From positions 22,501-70,000 of the forward strand of contig JAQGDQ010000065.1 in NCBI GenBank assembly GCA_030141605.1: 47,500 nt of DNA, written 5' to 3'. This document shows positions 32,580 through 43,640 of this stretch, in pieces (the first letter of the stretch is position 1; every line of letters begins with the position of its first letter). The DNA comes from Tubiluchus corallicola. Lineage: Eukaryota > Priapulida > Priapulimorpha > Priapulimorphida > Tubiluchidae. The notes beneath the pieces are model-generated. The model was not told the origin of the DNA and searched no databases. It worked only from the letters and a program-made list of their open reading frames with translations. A program made the translations under genes and the position numbers.

Positions 32580-33140
32580 CACTGGGGGGGGGGGGGCAAG
32601 CCAGTCCAACTCAGTGCCGGTCCCAAGCCCGGATAAATAGGGAGAGTCAGGAAGGGCATCCGCCTGTAAAAACTGCGCCAAAAGCTTCTATGAATGAGTC
32701 GGTGAGTGCAAAGAAGTGGTCAGACCCGCTCTAATCTATGGGCTGGAAGCAGCTTCTCTAAAGAAGATCGAAGAGAAGAAAATGGGTGTGGTGGAGATGA
32801 GGATGCTGAGATGGATGGTGGGAATAACGAGAAGAGATAAAATTAGAAATGATAATATCAGAGGAACAGTAAAGGTAGTGGAAGCCTCGCAAGACTGCGA
32901 TGGTATGGACACCCGAAAAGAAGAGTCGGTGAAGATCATGTGGGAAAGGAGGTCATGGAAATGGAAGTGCTCGGAAATAGAAGAAGAGGACGACCCAAGC
33001 GGAGATGGATTGATTGTATGAATTGAGACCTTAGAGAGAAGAACATAAATGAAGAGATGGTCAACAACAGGAATGCGTGGAGAAGACTCATTCACAACGG
33101 CGACCCCGCATAGGGAAAAGCTGGGAAGAAGAAGAAGGGG
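32580..33140 (+). mobile_element. RTE-type LINE, C-terminal fragment
   Basis: A G14 run is followed by cccggataaatagggagagt, caggaagggcatccgcctgt, and then the frame VRPALIYGLEAASLKKIEEK, MRMLRWMVGITRRDKIRN, RGTVKVVEAS, with shifts RLRWYGH and RRGRPKRRWIDC, and finally NAWRRLIHNGDPA. This is the standard RTE/BovB-like polymerase end, with at least two frameshifts. Confidence 0.88.
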
Positions 33141-33759
33141 TAGGGATATGGTTGGATTAGAGTATTTAAGTTGTGTGGGGGAATTGTGGACTCCTTCTCG
33201 AAACATCTTCCAACTGATATTTCTTCTCATTTAAAAAAAGGTTAAAGAAGAAGAGATAATATTAAGTCAGAGTTTTTCTAACTCTAAATCAGAGGCCAAA
33301 AGTCCCAAAAAATTCATCCATTGAAAGGGTTATCCTTCTGTGAGTTAGACGTTATGAGTTAGCAGCGCAAATGGTAGTATGCCTTTAATCTGTCTGCATA
33401 ATAGACAATAAAACTAGTTCGACTTGAAAGCTTTCAGGTTTCTCAGTCCCTTCAGAGATGGAAAAGTACAAACCTCTCCTCTTGCAGTTTTCCCACTTCG
33501 CGCTCTTGATTTTTCATTTCGCTGGCAAACGAATCCTGCATGTTGTTACAAGAAATATTTTTTCTGATGATATCAATAAACCAAACATTATCTTAGGTAC
33601 CAACAAAGTCCACCGTCCTGTTGCTTCCAATTTCCTTTTTGAAGACATACTAACCCCCCTCCCCATGGCCATCCCAATTTGTTTCATTGCTGTTTATGAA
33701 ACTCGGTTACTGTATGATAATTTCTATGGATTATATACAAAGAAGCGAAACTTTTCTTC
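33141..33759. other. Unassigned between two LINE fragments
   Basis: No repeat or exon recognised. It may include the 3' UTR of the minus-strand LINE at 33760-34260. Confidence 0.3.
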
Positions 33760-34260
33760 TTCTTCTTCTTTAAAGTCTAATTCCATCTATTGTAGGCATT
33801 GAGGTATCAACATTTATTAGAGTATTCCACCCACTTCTATCTGCAGCTAACAGCGTAAGTTTTTTACTCCTAAAGATAGATTTGTTTGAAGTTGTTGAAC
33901 ATCTTTATTTATCTTAGCTATTCAGGTTGTTTTTGGTTTCCCGGTGGTTTTTTGCAAGGTTTCAAGGCTTCCTTTAAGGCGATTCTTACTGGTGCTTCAT
34001 GTGGTAATCTTAGAAGATGTCCTAGCCATCTTAATCTTTGGATCTTGACTTTTGAACTCCAACTCTTTCTTTCTAGTGTATAAATCTTCATTTTTGATTA
34101 TGCAAGGCCATCTTATCTTTAAAACTTTCCTTGGAAGAAATGTGTCAATCTGCTTTTCTTGAGTAATCGTTAAACCTCAAGTTCCACTGTTGTACGTAAA
34201 CATGCTGGTAACGTAAGCATTAAATAATCGCAGTCTTATGTTAATACTTAACTTAATTCT
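33760..34260 (-). mobile_element. LINE (endonuclease-RT type) C-terminal fragment
   Basis: The minus strand, allowing frameshifts, reads RLRLFNAYVTSMFTYNSGT, KIRWPCIIKNEDLYTR, QRLRWLGHLLRLPHEAPVRI, KPPGKPKTTWI and LLAADRSGWNTLI. These are the L-R-W-x-GH, G-R-P/K-P..W and DR..W signatures of the polymerase tail. Confidence 0.82.
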
Positions 34261-34807
34261 AGTTAATATATTTTTTTATTGAAGAGGCACAACAACACAC
34301 TGTTTTGTGTCTCTGCAACGAGGCAAAGATTTTGAACTTGAAATCGAAAGTGGAGTTTATTTTATTGATTTTTCACATTCGCCACGCCATCTGCGCGCCA
34401 GCCGCGCTGCGCTCACAAATGCAAACAAAACATGGCGGTACACGTGGCCTAGTTGCTCTGCCTGTGACCTAAAAATGCACTTTCAATGGCGAAATGCTAC
34501 ATCCTTAACCTTGATAGTGAAATCTAGAGCATTGGGTACAGTGTTATAGTCGCATTGACTAGATTTAGGCTAATCAAACGCTGTCATTGGTGGTTAGTTC
34601 TCTTGCGGAGCGCTGATTGTAGGGGGACCTTGGCGGTTTAGCTAATTCGCATACATGCTGTTTCGCTGTCAGATTATTGGTACTGTATTCCATGCAGTTG
34701 CCCTTACTGCTATTATATTGTGGCACGTGAATGCATTAAAGAAGTGTAAGTAATAATAACTCACGAGTGTCAAAAACGTCAACGTTGAATTATATATATA
34801 TATATAT
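34261..34807. other. CpG-rich patch in unassigned DNA
   Basis: 34380-34460 is CpG-dense (ccatctgcgcgccagccgcg) with gatggcg/catggcgg motifs, and an ATTGG box lies at 34588. It looks promoter-like, but no exon with a good frame was found on either strand. Confidence 0.25.
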
Positions 34808-35480
34808 ATAATCTTTATTTGCCATTAAAATACATTGATAATCACTGATAAAAACTTTACAGAGATGATCAATCAGTGTTAGTTAATAAAAACTTACACT
34901 GCTAAAGGCAAATGCGTCAGTGCAATCTAAACTACTGTGCAGTAATGGAAAGTAACGACGAATAAAATCAAACATATTTACAACTATGCACAAAAAAATG
35001 AAAAACTATGATTTAATTAATATGGTCGTGGATATATGAATTCTGAATTAGTGTGTGTGTTGTCGTACTGGTGTGATGGTATTTCATATCTGGTTAATAT
35101 TAGTGATTTTAATTTTGTTTTAAATGCTGATAGGGACTTGATTTGTTTAACCTGTAATGGTAGAGAATTCCAAAGTAGAATTGCTTATTTGATTACAGAG
35201 TTCGTTCCATAGTGGGTATTTGTACTAATTTGTTTTAGATTGCTTGTTCTGGAATTAACGATAGGATTTGGAAAAAAGGTAAATCTGTTATTCTGGAATG
35301 GTTTGCTGATGTTGTTAATGTATTTAAATATATTCGTTTCCCAGCCTACTGAACAAACTGTGTGATACAGTGTACATTGTATTTAGTATTTGATTAATAA
35401 AATAGAGATCGATTCAGTTTTGTGACGTCGGGCGGGCCTATATTTAAACTGTTGGCATTTGTAAATCGGTCAAGAGATGC
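34808..35480 (-). mobile_element. LINE 3' end (polymerase tail plus 3' UTR)
   Basis: The minus strand gives an almost unbroken frame (one TAA): KYINNISKPFQNNRFTFFP, RTSNLKQISTNTHYGTNSVI, stop, AILLWNSLPLQVKQIKSLSA, FKTKLKSLIL. Then a non-coding 3' UTR runs to (TA)n at 34788-34810. The NTHYGTNS...LWNSLP pattern is the CR1/Jockey-like polymerase end. Confidence 0.85.
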
Positions 35481-35827
35481 TATTTTAAAAGCACTGTCGC
35501 TTTTAAGCACGAATTCTATTTGTACAACCCTAGGAGTGAATAGCATGCTTATCGCACAAAATATTTCCAATTTTCATAACGAATACTCGATTTCCATTTC
35601 TAATATTTCCTTTTCCATATCTAATAATCGTGATATATTTGCTTATGAGTTGTACTGGCTTTTTGAAGAGGGAATTCCGCCTACCAGGCTCTTCGTATGA
35701 AGAAATTCGTCAGATTTTGTGTCATATTATAACTAACTAATGTAAATATTATTGAAAATATATTACTAACCAATAATGATGAATTGTACTGTTATAATAC
35801 GTGTAATATATGCGACTATATTTATAT
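35481..35827. other. Probably further LINE sequence, poorly preserved
   Basis: The minus-strand frame KSDSAFKIASLDRFTNANSL upstream of the LINE tail suggests the element extends here. Earlier motifs are not identifiable. Confidence 0.35.
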
Positions 35828-36217
35828 GTAGTGCTTCAAATGATAGTTCTTGAAGCTTCACCTTTATAAGAATCATATAAAAAGGCGCCTGTACATTCCA
35901 AATACGTAAATGCTGTATGTAAATCATGTTAGTGCTGCCTGAGATTCATATAAGTGTCCATCAATTGACTATCATATACAATTGTATATGATATCATACA
36001 CATATAATTATATATATGTCTGTGTATCATATGTGTATATATGTGTATTATATCATATACAATTGTATATGATAGTCAATTGATGGACACTTATATGAAT
36101 CTCAGGCAGCACTAACATGATTTATGTACAGCATTTACTTACTTTCAATGTATAGGCACCTTTTTATATGATTTTTATGAAGGTGAAGCTTCAAGAACTG
36201 TCATTTGAACGCACTAC
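35828..36217. mobile_element. Long-hairpin MITE (two 150-170-bp arms)
   Basis: The arms 35828-35990 and 36055-36217 are reverse complements, starting gtagtgcttcaaatgatagt against gtagtgcgttcaaatgacag. They hold the perfect pairs ttgaagcttcacc, cagcatttac-type and catgttagtgctgcctgaga. The loop is TA-rich (catatgtgtatatatg). No convincing target duplication, so the superfamily is unknown. Confidence 0.8.
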
Positions 36218-36645
36218 CCGATATTCAACAAAAAACGGGAGAAATTTAGTGCAGTTTTGTAAAAATTAGGCTACCGTTTTTACAGGATAACTCCGTTACA
36301 ATGTCAAATCCCGTTGCCTGTAAACCACTGTTCGTCTAAAGTCTAGACCGGCACGCCTGGGTTTCGTTTCTTCACCACCGGAAACGCTGCTGCCTCGGAA
36401 AGTCCGGGCGAGGGTCGGATCCGGTTATATTTAGTCGAAGTGCCACTGAACTCGGCCTTCACTATAGTTAGCTTGCACTGGTCTCTGGAGGTTTTGGACT
36501 GGTTGCATACAATAGGTGTCTGTTGGCTTAGCAAATACACGTGTAGTGGATCCCTTAACCCGTTGTGCGCGAAGCGAGAGTGCGTTGTGACCAAATATGT
36601 TCAGAATTTCCTGGGTGTGTGCACAGCACATGTGGGGCCTAGCTG
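36218..36645. other. Unassigned, mixed composition
   Basis: A moderately GC-rich stretch with small open frames on both strands and none recognisable. Confidence 0.3.
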
Positions 36646-37330
36646 TTGCAGTACAGCATTTGCAGTTCATTCATGTCTTTGAAACAGTACAGCGTTTGCA
36701 GTTCGTTCATGTCTTTGAAACAGTACAGCATTTGTAGTTCATTCATGTCTTTGAAACAGTACAGCATTTGTAGTTCATTCATGTCTTTGAAACAGTACAG
36801 CATTTGTAGTTCATTCATGTCTTTGAAACAGTACAGCATTTGCAGTTCATTCATGTCTTTGAAACAGTACACCATTTGTAGTTCATTCATGTCTTTGAAA
36901 CAGTACAGCATTTGCAGTTCATTCATGTCTTTGAAACAGTACAGCATTTGCAGTTTATTCATGTCTTTGAAACAGTACACCATTTGCAGTTCATTCATGT
37001 CTTTGAAACAGTACAGCGTTTGCAGTTCATTCATGTCTTTGAAACAGTACAGCATTTGCAGTTCAGTCATGTCTTTGAAACAGTACAGCATTTGCAGTTC
37101 ATTCATGTCTTTGAAGCAGTACACCATTTGCAGTTCATTCATGTCTTTGAAACAGTACAGCGTTTGCAGTTCATTCATGTCTTTGAAACAGTACAGCATT
37201 TGCAGTTCAGTCATGTCTTTGAAACAGTACAGCATTTGCAGTTCATTCATGTCTTTGAAACAGTACAGCGTTTGCAGTTCATTCATGTCTTTGAAACAGT
37301 ACAGCATTTGCAGTTCATTCATGCTTCTGA
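36646..37330. repeat. 36-bp tandem repeat, 19 units, open on both strands
   Basis: The unit cagtacagcatttgcagttc + attcatgtctttgaaa repeats exactly every 36 bp. Because 36 is a multiple of three and the unit lacks stops, frames run through it in both directions (MNELQMLYCFKD repeats on minus; SLKQYSICSSFM and IHVFETVQHLQF on plus). No flanking sequence suggests a true gene. Confidence 0.95.
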
Positions 37331-37904
37331 AACATAATCGTTGTGATATATATTTATTCAGAGAAAAATTATTAAATGCGCATGATATAACTGTTAGATG
37401 TCTGCTTTCAATTTCTCTGCCTATTGTAAAACGTTTTGTAACGTATCAACGCTGTTACTCAAAGAACACGATTTTGTAACAATGTAAATTAAGGTACTGT
37501 TGTGTGGGGATACACTGGAAATTGTAAACTGTCCAGTATGGTAATGGTTGTATGGTAATGTGGCTATCACGTGCTTCCGAGGCAGGTATGATAGAACTTC
37601 ATTTGACAGAGTATACGTGTAATTAAAGCTTTAATCAAGATTGTATGCGATTATAGTTGTGTTACTGTTGTGGGATATAAGTACATGCTTATCAAAATTT
37701 TTAAACTTGGAGCGTAAGTTCATACTATATTAGAAGTTTAATTGTTTGTAACAGTTGAACGTAAGGGTTGAACAGGAGACTGATGGTAGCCCATCTCCTG
37801 AACTTGATTACTAGCACCTCATCTCCTGAACTTGAGAACTAGTTTCTGAAGCTTACCTTTTTGAAAGACATATGTAACTACAATAAAAATGATTAATTAT
37901 TTAA
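37331..37904. other. Unassigned
   Basis: AT-rich sequence. A 26-bp duplication (catctcctgaacttgatta / catctcctgaacttgagaa) lies at 37790-37840. Confidence 0.3.
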
Positions 37905-38330
37905 AATGTTAAGATGGTAAGATGTCGTTGACTCACCCTCCATGGCGAACTACTCACTAACCAAAAAACTTATTTTTAGTCTTATTGACAGTAATTTAAA
38001 ATTTTACTTAATTAGCAACATGTATGTTACGAATGCTCTGATTATTTTTTCAAACTTAGTGTTATCAAAACTTGTTTCAAATGACCTACCATCAAAATGG
38101 CTGCGTCTAACGGTCATCGAGGGAGTTTAAATTTTGCAAGCCATGCATACAAAAAGGTAGTATGTAAGTGATATAAAATTTGATTTACGACGAATTTTTT
38201 AAGCTCAAGCCATGCATACAAAAAGGTGGTATGTAACTGATATAGAATTTGACTTACGACGAATTTGTTAAGCTTTGTGTAATTGGGGGGTTTTCTTGTG
38301 CTTTAACACTCGAGTACAAATCTGTCTCCA
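37905..38330 (-). repeat. Dispersed 0.5-kb repeat family, copy 3 (inverted)
   Basis: The reverse complement matches 9885-10260: gaccgttagacgcagccatt, aataatcagagcattcgta, tctttttgtatgcatggctt. A 70-bp internal segment (caagccatgcatacaaaaag...) is duplicated in tandem at 38140-38280. The pogo-like ends are absent. Confidence 0.75.
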
Positions 38331-38616
38331 GCAGGTCCATCAAATCAATGTTATGTACAGTCTGCGCTTGCCAGCACCATACTCGACATTGTCGTGGTTG
38401 CAAACGTTACTGTCACTGAGACGTCAGCGTTAACACTCCAAGTTAATTAAACTGTCTGTCGCAAAGAAGAAGAGAAAATGCGTTGTCATTGACGACGTGG
38501 TTTTATTTCTTCTTGTTTATATGCTGTTATCAGTGCTGTCGTGTGTCTAACTGGAACGGTTTTGTCTAACCTTGGCAGAGACGTGGTTCTGTATTGTTGG
38601 TTCAGAACGCATACAA
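38331..38616. other. Unassigned
   Basis: No feature recognised. Confidence 0.3.
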
Positions 38617-39350
38617 TGTCTCAAAAACACAAAATGTAGCAACAGCTACAACTGTGACAACAGGTCCCTGTTAATTACACATTACTACAGCTACTACGTG
38701 TCTCAAAAACACAAAATGTAGCAACAGCTACAACTGTGACAACAGGACCCTGTTAATTATACATTACTACAGCTACTACGTGTCTCAAAAACACAAAATG
38801 TAGCCACAGCTACAACTGTGACAACAGGTCCCTGTTAATACTACAGCTACTACGTGTCTCAAAAACACAAAATGTAGCCACAGCTACAACTGTGACAACA
38901 GGACCCTGTTAATTACACCTTACTACGGCTACTACGTGTCTCAAAAACACAAAATGTAGCAACAGCTACTACAACTGTGACAACAGGTCCCTGTTAATTA
39001 CACATTACTACAGCTACTACGTGTCTCAAAAACACAAAATGTAGCAACAGCTACAACTGTGACAACAGGACCCTGTTAATTACACCTTACTACAGCTACT
39101 ACGTGTCTCAAAAACACAAAATGTAGCAACAGCTACAACTGTGACAACAGGACCCTGTTAATTACACATAACTACGGCTACTACGTGTCTCAAAAACACA
39201 AAATGTAGCAACAGCTACAACTGTGACAACAGGACCCTGTTAATTACACCTTACTACGGCTACTACGTGTCTCAAAAACACAAAATGTAGCAACAGCTAC
39301 AACTGTGACAACAGGACCCTGTTAATTACACCTTACTACAGCCACTACAC
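38617..39350. repeat. 82-bp tandem repeat, 9 units
   Basis: tgtctcaaaaacacaaaatg occurs at 38617, 38699, 38781, 38855, 38937, 39022, 39104, 39186 and 39268. One unit lacks 8 bp and one has an extra tac. Units alternate ggtccctg/ggaccctg and contain gtagc...gctac dyads. Confidence 0.95.
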
Positions 39351-39480
39351 ACAATTAGCATGAAGCTCGGCAGTCATTGTCAGAATTCTCATTATTCTTA
39401 ACCCCGATGCATAGATTATCGTCCTTGTATGTATTTAGCAAGCGACCAGTTTCTGTTGCCAGTTCACGCAAAGGTCAAAC

Positions 39481-39815
39481 CTAGTTCTAACGTGTTATCT
39501 GCCTCGGCTAATAGTATTTGACACATTATTATTGTTTACAGTGGATCTAAAGAGGTGGTACAGTTTCGTGTGATTGTTAGTTTGTCTGTTCAACTATTTA
39601 ATGAAGGCTGTGAATTACTTGACCAATGTCCAGTGCAGAGAGCACCTAGTTCTAACATGTTATCTGCCTCGGCTACTAGTATTTGACACATTGTTATTGT
39701 TTACAGTGAATCTAGGAGCTGGTACAGTTTCGTCTGACTGTTAGTTTGTCTGTTACACTATTTAATGAAGGCTGTGAATTACTTGACCAATGTCCACTAC
39801 AGAGAGCAGATTAAT
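39481..39815. repeat. Tandem duplication of about 166 bp
   Basis: ctagttctaacgtgttatct to cagtgcagagagcac is followed directly by a second copy, about 92% alike, starting at 39647. Confidence 0.9.
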
Positions 39816-40275
39816 GCTTTGACACCAAGTTGTGTGACTTGGTTTATCTGATAAGGCTGTTCGTCTCTTCTGTATTCTTGGATTCATTATCCATTGTTCA
39901 GGGCCTATTTCAGCCTAAGCGAGACCCGGGGAAGTGGGGCGTTTGAGGCCTCCCAGGGGGGGGGGGGTGTCGGTCGCCACGATGTTTGGCGCCCAAGAAA
40001 ATTTTTGAACTGCTAGAACGCCAGAGAAGCATTTTCGAAGAGAAAATATGCAGTTATACAGTATGTTCGCATAAAGCAAAAAAATTACCTCGGCGGGAGG
40101 CCACCCTGGAGGGTGAGGCCCCGGGGAAGTATCCGCACTCCCCCCTGAAGTGTTAGCCAACGCCCGAGCACGTAAGTTGCATGTGTTGTGTGTGTGTTAT
40201 GTCCTTACATGCATAATTGCAAGTGAATGACCCCAGTTAACCATAAGATGATTAGAGCAAATTATTGTCTGTATA
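39816..40275. other. Unassigned; GC-rich patch with a G13 run
   Basis: 39900-40160 is GC-rich with a poly-G run near 39955 and ccaccctggagggtgaggcc near 40100. It looks like an element fragment, but no ends were found. Confidence 0.3.
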
Positions 40276-40324
40276 AGTAAAACCGGACCCAATCTTAAAA
40301 CTGTATGTCAAAACAATCTACTCT
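40276..40324. mobile_element. TTAA micro-element copy abutting a TTAA MITE
   Basis: Reverse-oriented copy of the 48-bp unit (aaaaccggacccaatcttaa, caaaacaatctactct). Its right TTAA (40325-40328) is also the left TTAA of the neighbouring MITE. Confidence 0.65.
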
Positions 40325-40328
40325 TTAA

Positions 40329-40660
40329 AGGAAAACCGGACGATTGTTTAGACTCAATCTCATTTTTATTTACTGTCCAAAATATACGTTTTCTCGCCTA
40401 GAAAAGTTAGCAATTGTTTCTTACATTTGAATAATTAGCTTAGAAAGTTAATTAACGGCAACCGAACACAGCTATTGTTTACGTCAGAAACTAGCCACAG
40501 TTTGTGCAATGTAGGCATCTTCCCTGCGCGTCAAGTACGTTTGTGTAATGATGTCACGAAAATGGGGTCTACGTCATATGACGTCAGAAACTAACACTGC
40601 AGTTGATGATCATGATCATAGTTATCCCAGTACCGCCTTATGTTTAACGGCCACACGCAT
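40329..40660 (+). mobile_element. TTAA MITE, copy 2, 3'-truncated
   Basis: It starts AGGAAAACCGGACGATTGT after TTAA and follows copy 1 (19462) until ggccacacgcatgta. There it is replaced by the 59-bp array. The right terminus is missing. Confidence 0.8.
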
Positions 40661-41125
40661 GTACCTTATCTAACTTATAGCGTTTCAGACCCCTCCCCCT
40701 GCTTGGGACGCCTGTGGTTGTACCTTATCTAACTTATAACGTTTCAGACCCCTCCCTCTGCTTGGGACGCCTGTGGTTGTACCTTATCTAACTTATAACG
40801 TTTCAGACCCCTCCCCCTGCTTGGGACGCCTGTGATTGTACCTTATCTAACTTATAACGTTTCAGACCCCTCCCCCTGCTCGGAACGTCTGTGCTTGCAC
40901 CTTATCTAACTTATAACGTTTCAGACCCCTCCCCCTGCTTGGGACGCCTGTGATTGTACCTTATCTAACCTATAACGTTTCAGACCCCTCCCCCTGCTTG
41001 GGACGCCTGTGATTGTACCTTAACTAACCTATAACGTTTCAGACCCCTCCCTCTGCTTGGGACGCCTGTGATTGCACCTTATCTAACTCGGGACGCCTGT
41101 GATTGTACCTTAACTAACCTATAAC
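40661..41125. repeat. 59-bp tandem repeat, about 7.5 units
   Basis: gtaccttatctaacttataa + cgtttcagacccctccc repeats at 59-bp spacing (40661, 40720, 40779, 40838, 40897...). The last units are shortened. It begins exactly at the break of the TTAA MITE. Confidence 0.93.
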
Positions 41126-41457
41126 GTGTATCCTGTTATGCTTGGTTGGTCTAATCGAAAATTACTGGAAGTGGTCTTCTCGAAATTTCCAGTAAATCCT
41201 AGAACAGAGAGACATTTCCGCATACCTGCAGCAAGTAGACACGGAAGCCAGACACGATAAATTTCTCACCTGTGGAAGCCTGTGACCGTTATTGATTGGA
41301 AATTGCCTACTCGTTTACTGAGAAATTGGTGAACTCCTGGTTGCACCGATCAATACTTTACAACTTTCCCTCCTTTTGGTCTCATAAATTGCCTCTCTTC
41401 ACAGCAACTGTCAGCAAGATTTAGCAGAGTCGACTGAAATCTGTTAAAGGAAAAGCG
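41126..41457. other. Unassigned
   Basis: Nothing recognised. Confidence 0.3.
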
Positions 41458-41973
41458 CATGATTGTGTGAACACGAGTTCAGAATAAAGAATGCTCTAAA
41501 ATATTGAAAACTACAATAGCTTTTCGTAAATCAAAGCTTAGATTAAATAATAATTACCTCGGATTTCGTTAAACTTTCAAAGCTACGCGCGGCTCAGTGA
41601 ATCTACTAAGATTGGCAACGGCGCCTTTTCTGTCACATTCGCGTGGCCGACAAATAGAAGACGGTACCGTGATAAGCATGATCATGAACTGCAGTGTTAG
41701 TTTATGACGTCGTATGATGTAAAGTCCATTTTTCGTGACATCATGCGTTTAAGCAGTAAGACATACGCAAACGTGCTTGACGCGCAAGGGAAGATGCCTA
41801 CATTGCACAAACTGTGGTTAGTTTCTGGCGTAAGCAATAGCTGTTTGGTTCTAACTTTCTAAGCTAATTATTCAAATATAAGGAACAATTGTTAACTCTT
41901 ATAGGCAAGAAAATGTATATTTTGGACAGTAAATTAACATGCGATTGAGTCTAAACAATCGTCCGGTCTTCCT
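41458..41973 (-). mobile_element. TTAA MITE, copy 3, inverted
   Basis: TTAA at 41454-41457 and 41974-41977. The minus strand begins AGGAAGACCGGACGATTGT; the body matches 19462-20012 throughout. 516 bp. Confidence 0.88.
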
Positions 41974-42178
41974 TTAACACATCCAGAGCAGCAATCAACT
42001 GGTGAGAAAAACTGTAATAATTATCCTCGTCGTCTACAGGGAAACGTCTACAGACGACCACACAGAGCGCCGTACCATATTTTGAATTCTGACAATAATT
42101 GATTAGTTTAAAGCGTGTTTTGTCAACACTCGGGCTTTGTCTGCTGTTTTTGCATTTTAGCTACAGCAATAAGTGTAA

Positions 42179-42475
42179 TGGCGGTTTAGTCTAGTGGTAA
42201 TGCGTCTGCTTTCCGTCTGGGAGGTCGTGAGTTCGAACCAGCGGCCGGGTCACGCCAAAGACTTTAAAAATGGTACGTGCTGTTGCCCTGCCTGACGCGC
42301 GGTATTTAGGGTAAAAGTGGGGTAATAATAGTCTCTGTTATGTATTTCTAGGTTGTTATTTACAGTCGGTGATAATAGCTCTTTGAGCTAATGTTATTTG
42401 TTGACGCAAAAGCCAACTTTAAATAAGGGATTATTATTATTATTATTATTATAATTATTATTATTATTATTATGT
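42179..42475 (+). mobile_element. tRNA-derived SINE with ATT-repeat tail
   Basis: The head has a polymerase III A-box-like ttagtctagtggt and B-box gagttcgaacc. The body includes gctgttgccctgcctgacgc, and the 3' part is ctctttgagcta...aaaagccaactttaaataag, of the kind shared with LINE tails. It ends in (att)n (42430-42475). The cloverleaf is too damaged for a true tRNA. Confidence 0.75.
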
Positions 42476-42499
42476 GTGGGAACACATATGTCTGCATTT

Positions 42500-43085
42500 C
42501 GCACGCATGTCTTTTCAGCATGCGTACATTTTCTTCATCAGCAGTGAAAGAAATATATGACATGTATTGTCTTCATTTCATGTATCACTATCATAATTCA
42601 CTACTTCCACCAGCTTTTCAGTCATACTTTAGTCCAGTTTCAAATCAACATGGTCATTACACAAGATATTCAGTCGGAAACTATGTACTCTCCCTTCCAA
42701 AAACAAATATAATGAAACAGTCATCAAAATATAATGCTATTAAAATATGGTCATCAATTCCGCATAAAATGAAAACTCTTAATCTCTTATCAATTTAAAA
42801 AAGCATCAAAGAATTACCTACTACAACGGTATAATTAACTCACAATTTTACTCATCCTGATCTTAAGTTACTAACAAAACTTATTGTGTTCTAATGTACG
42901 TTATAACTGATGAAAATGTAATGTTAATTGTCAATTGTTTCACTTATCTGGAGGAGGACTCGAAAGCTCAATGCTCCTTCCTCCTCCTCACAGTAACTCG
43001 CATAGTTTATTTACTTTTTTTTCAATGTAATATCAACTTGTATGTATGTTTGTGTTGCTGTGGAATAAATTCATAATTCATAATT
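42500..43085 (+). mobile_element. LINE 3' end (polymerase tail and 3' UTR)
   Basis: The open frame reads LHFMYHYHNSLLPPAFQSYF, HYTRYSVGNYVLSLPKTN and YNAIKIWSSIPHKMKTLNLL, the ...HxTR...P.....(L)W.S.P..(I)K LINE ending. The 3' UTR has the hairpin-like gaggaggactcgaaagctc...ctcctcctc and ends at attcataattcataatt. It directly follows the SINE. Confidence 0.85.
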
Positions 43086-43235
43086 GTTCATTACACACGT
43101 CAAACTCATATTTATCATAATTATGATCATACTTGTAATAATTCCTAAAATATGCTCTTGTATGATGGATACGAAGTCGTGATAAAACTTCCTGGCTTAC
43201 AACCAGGTGGTAGCAGTGGTAGTGGCAGTGGCAGT

Positions 43236-43632
43236 TAGGGGTGAGCATCGAACGTTCGAATCGAATTCGAACGAGGTTTTTTTAGTTCGAACTCGATTCG
43301 AATCCAAAACTACAGATTCGAATAATTCAGCACTTCAATCACATATGTTATTCATCACTAAAACGATCGAAACATCATGCAATTAGCATAATTTAGCTGT
43401 GATTTCTGCGCACAATTTTAAACAAATTACTAGTCGTTTTATTGCAGAACAAAATCTAGTGATATGCATGATCTTTGTAAGACTAATTTTTACTGGTGGT
43501 TCGAAAACTTGTTCGAAAATCTTGCGATCTCAATTCGAATTCGAACCACTGAAGTTCCGTTCGATTCGAATTCGAAAGTCACAAATTCGGTTCGATTCGA
43601 ATTCGCTTTCTGCTAGAGAATGCACACCCCTA
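43236..43632. mobile_element. hAT-like MITE, copy 2
   Basis: The ends are TAGGGGTGAGCAT and (inverted) TAGGGGTGTGCAT. The flanking 8-mers gtggcagt (43228-43235) and gtagcagt (43633-43640) agree at 7 of 8. Subterminal attcgaatcgaattcgaa arrays are present; it is homologous to 22267-22642. Confidence 0.9.
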
Positions 43633-43640
43633 GTAGCAGT

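Noticed and set aside
36639-37479. 227- and 277-residue repeat proteins
   Set aside because: Explained by a stop-free 36-bp unit divisible by three; variants change residues in most frames and both strands are open.
42179-42255. Functional tRNA gene
   Set aside because: A and B boxes are present but the acceptor and anticodon stems do not pair; it continues into a SINE body.
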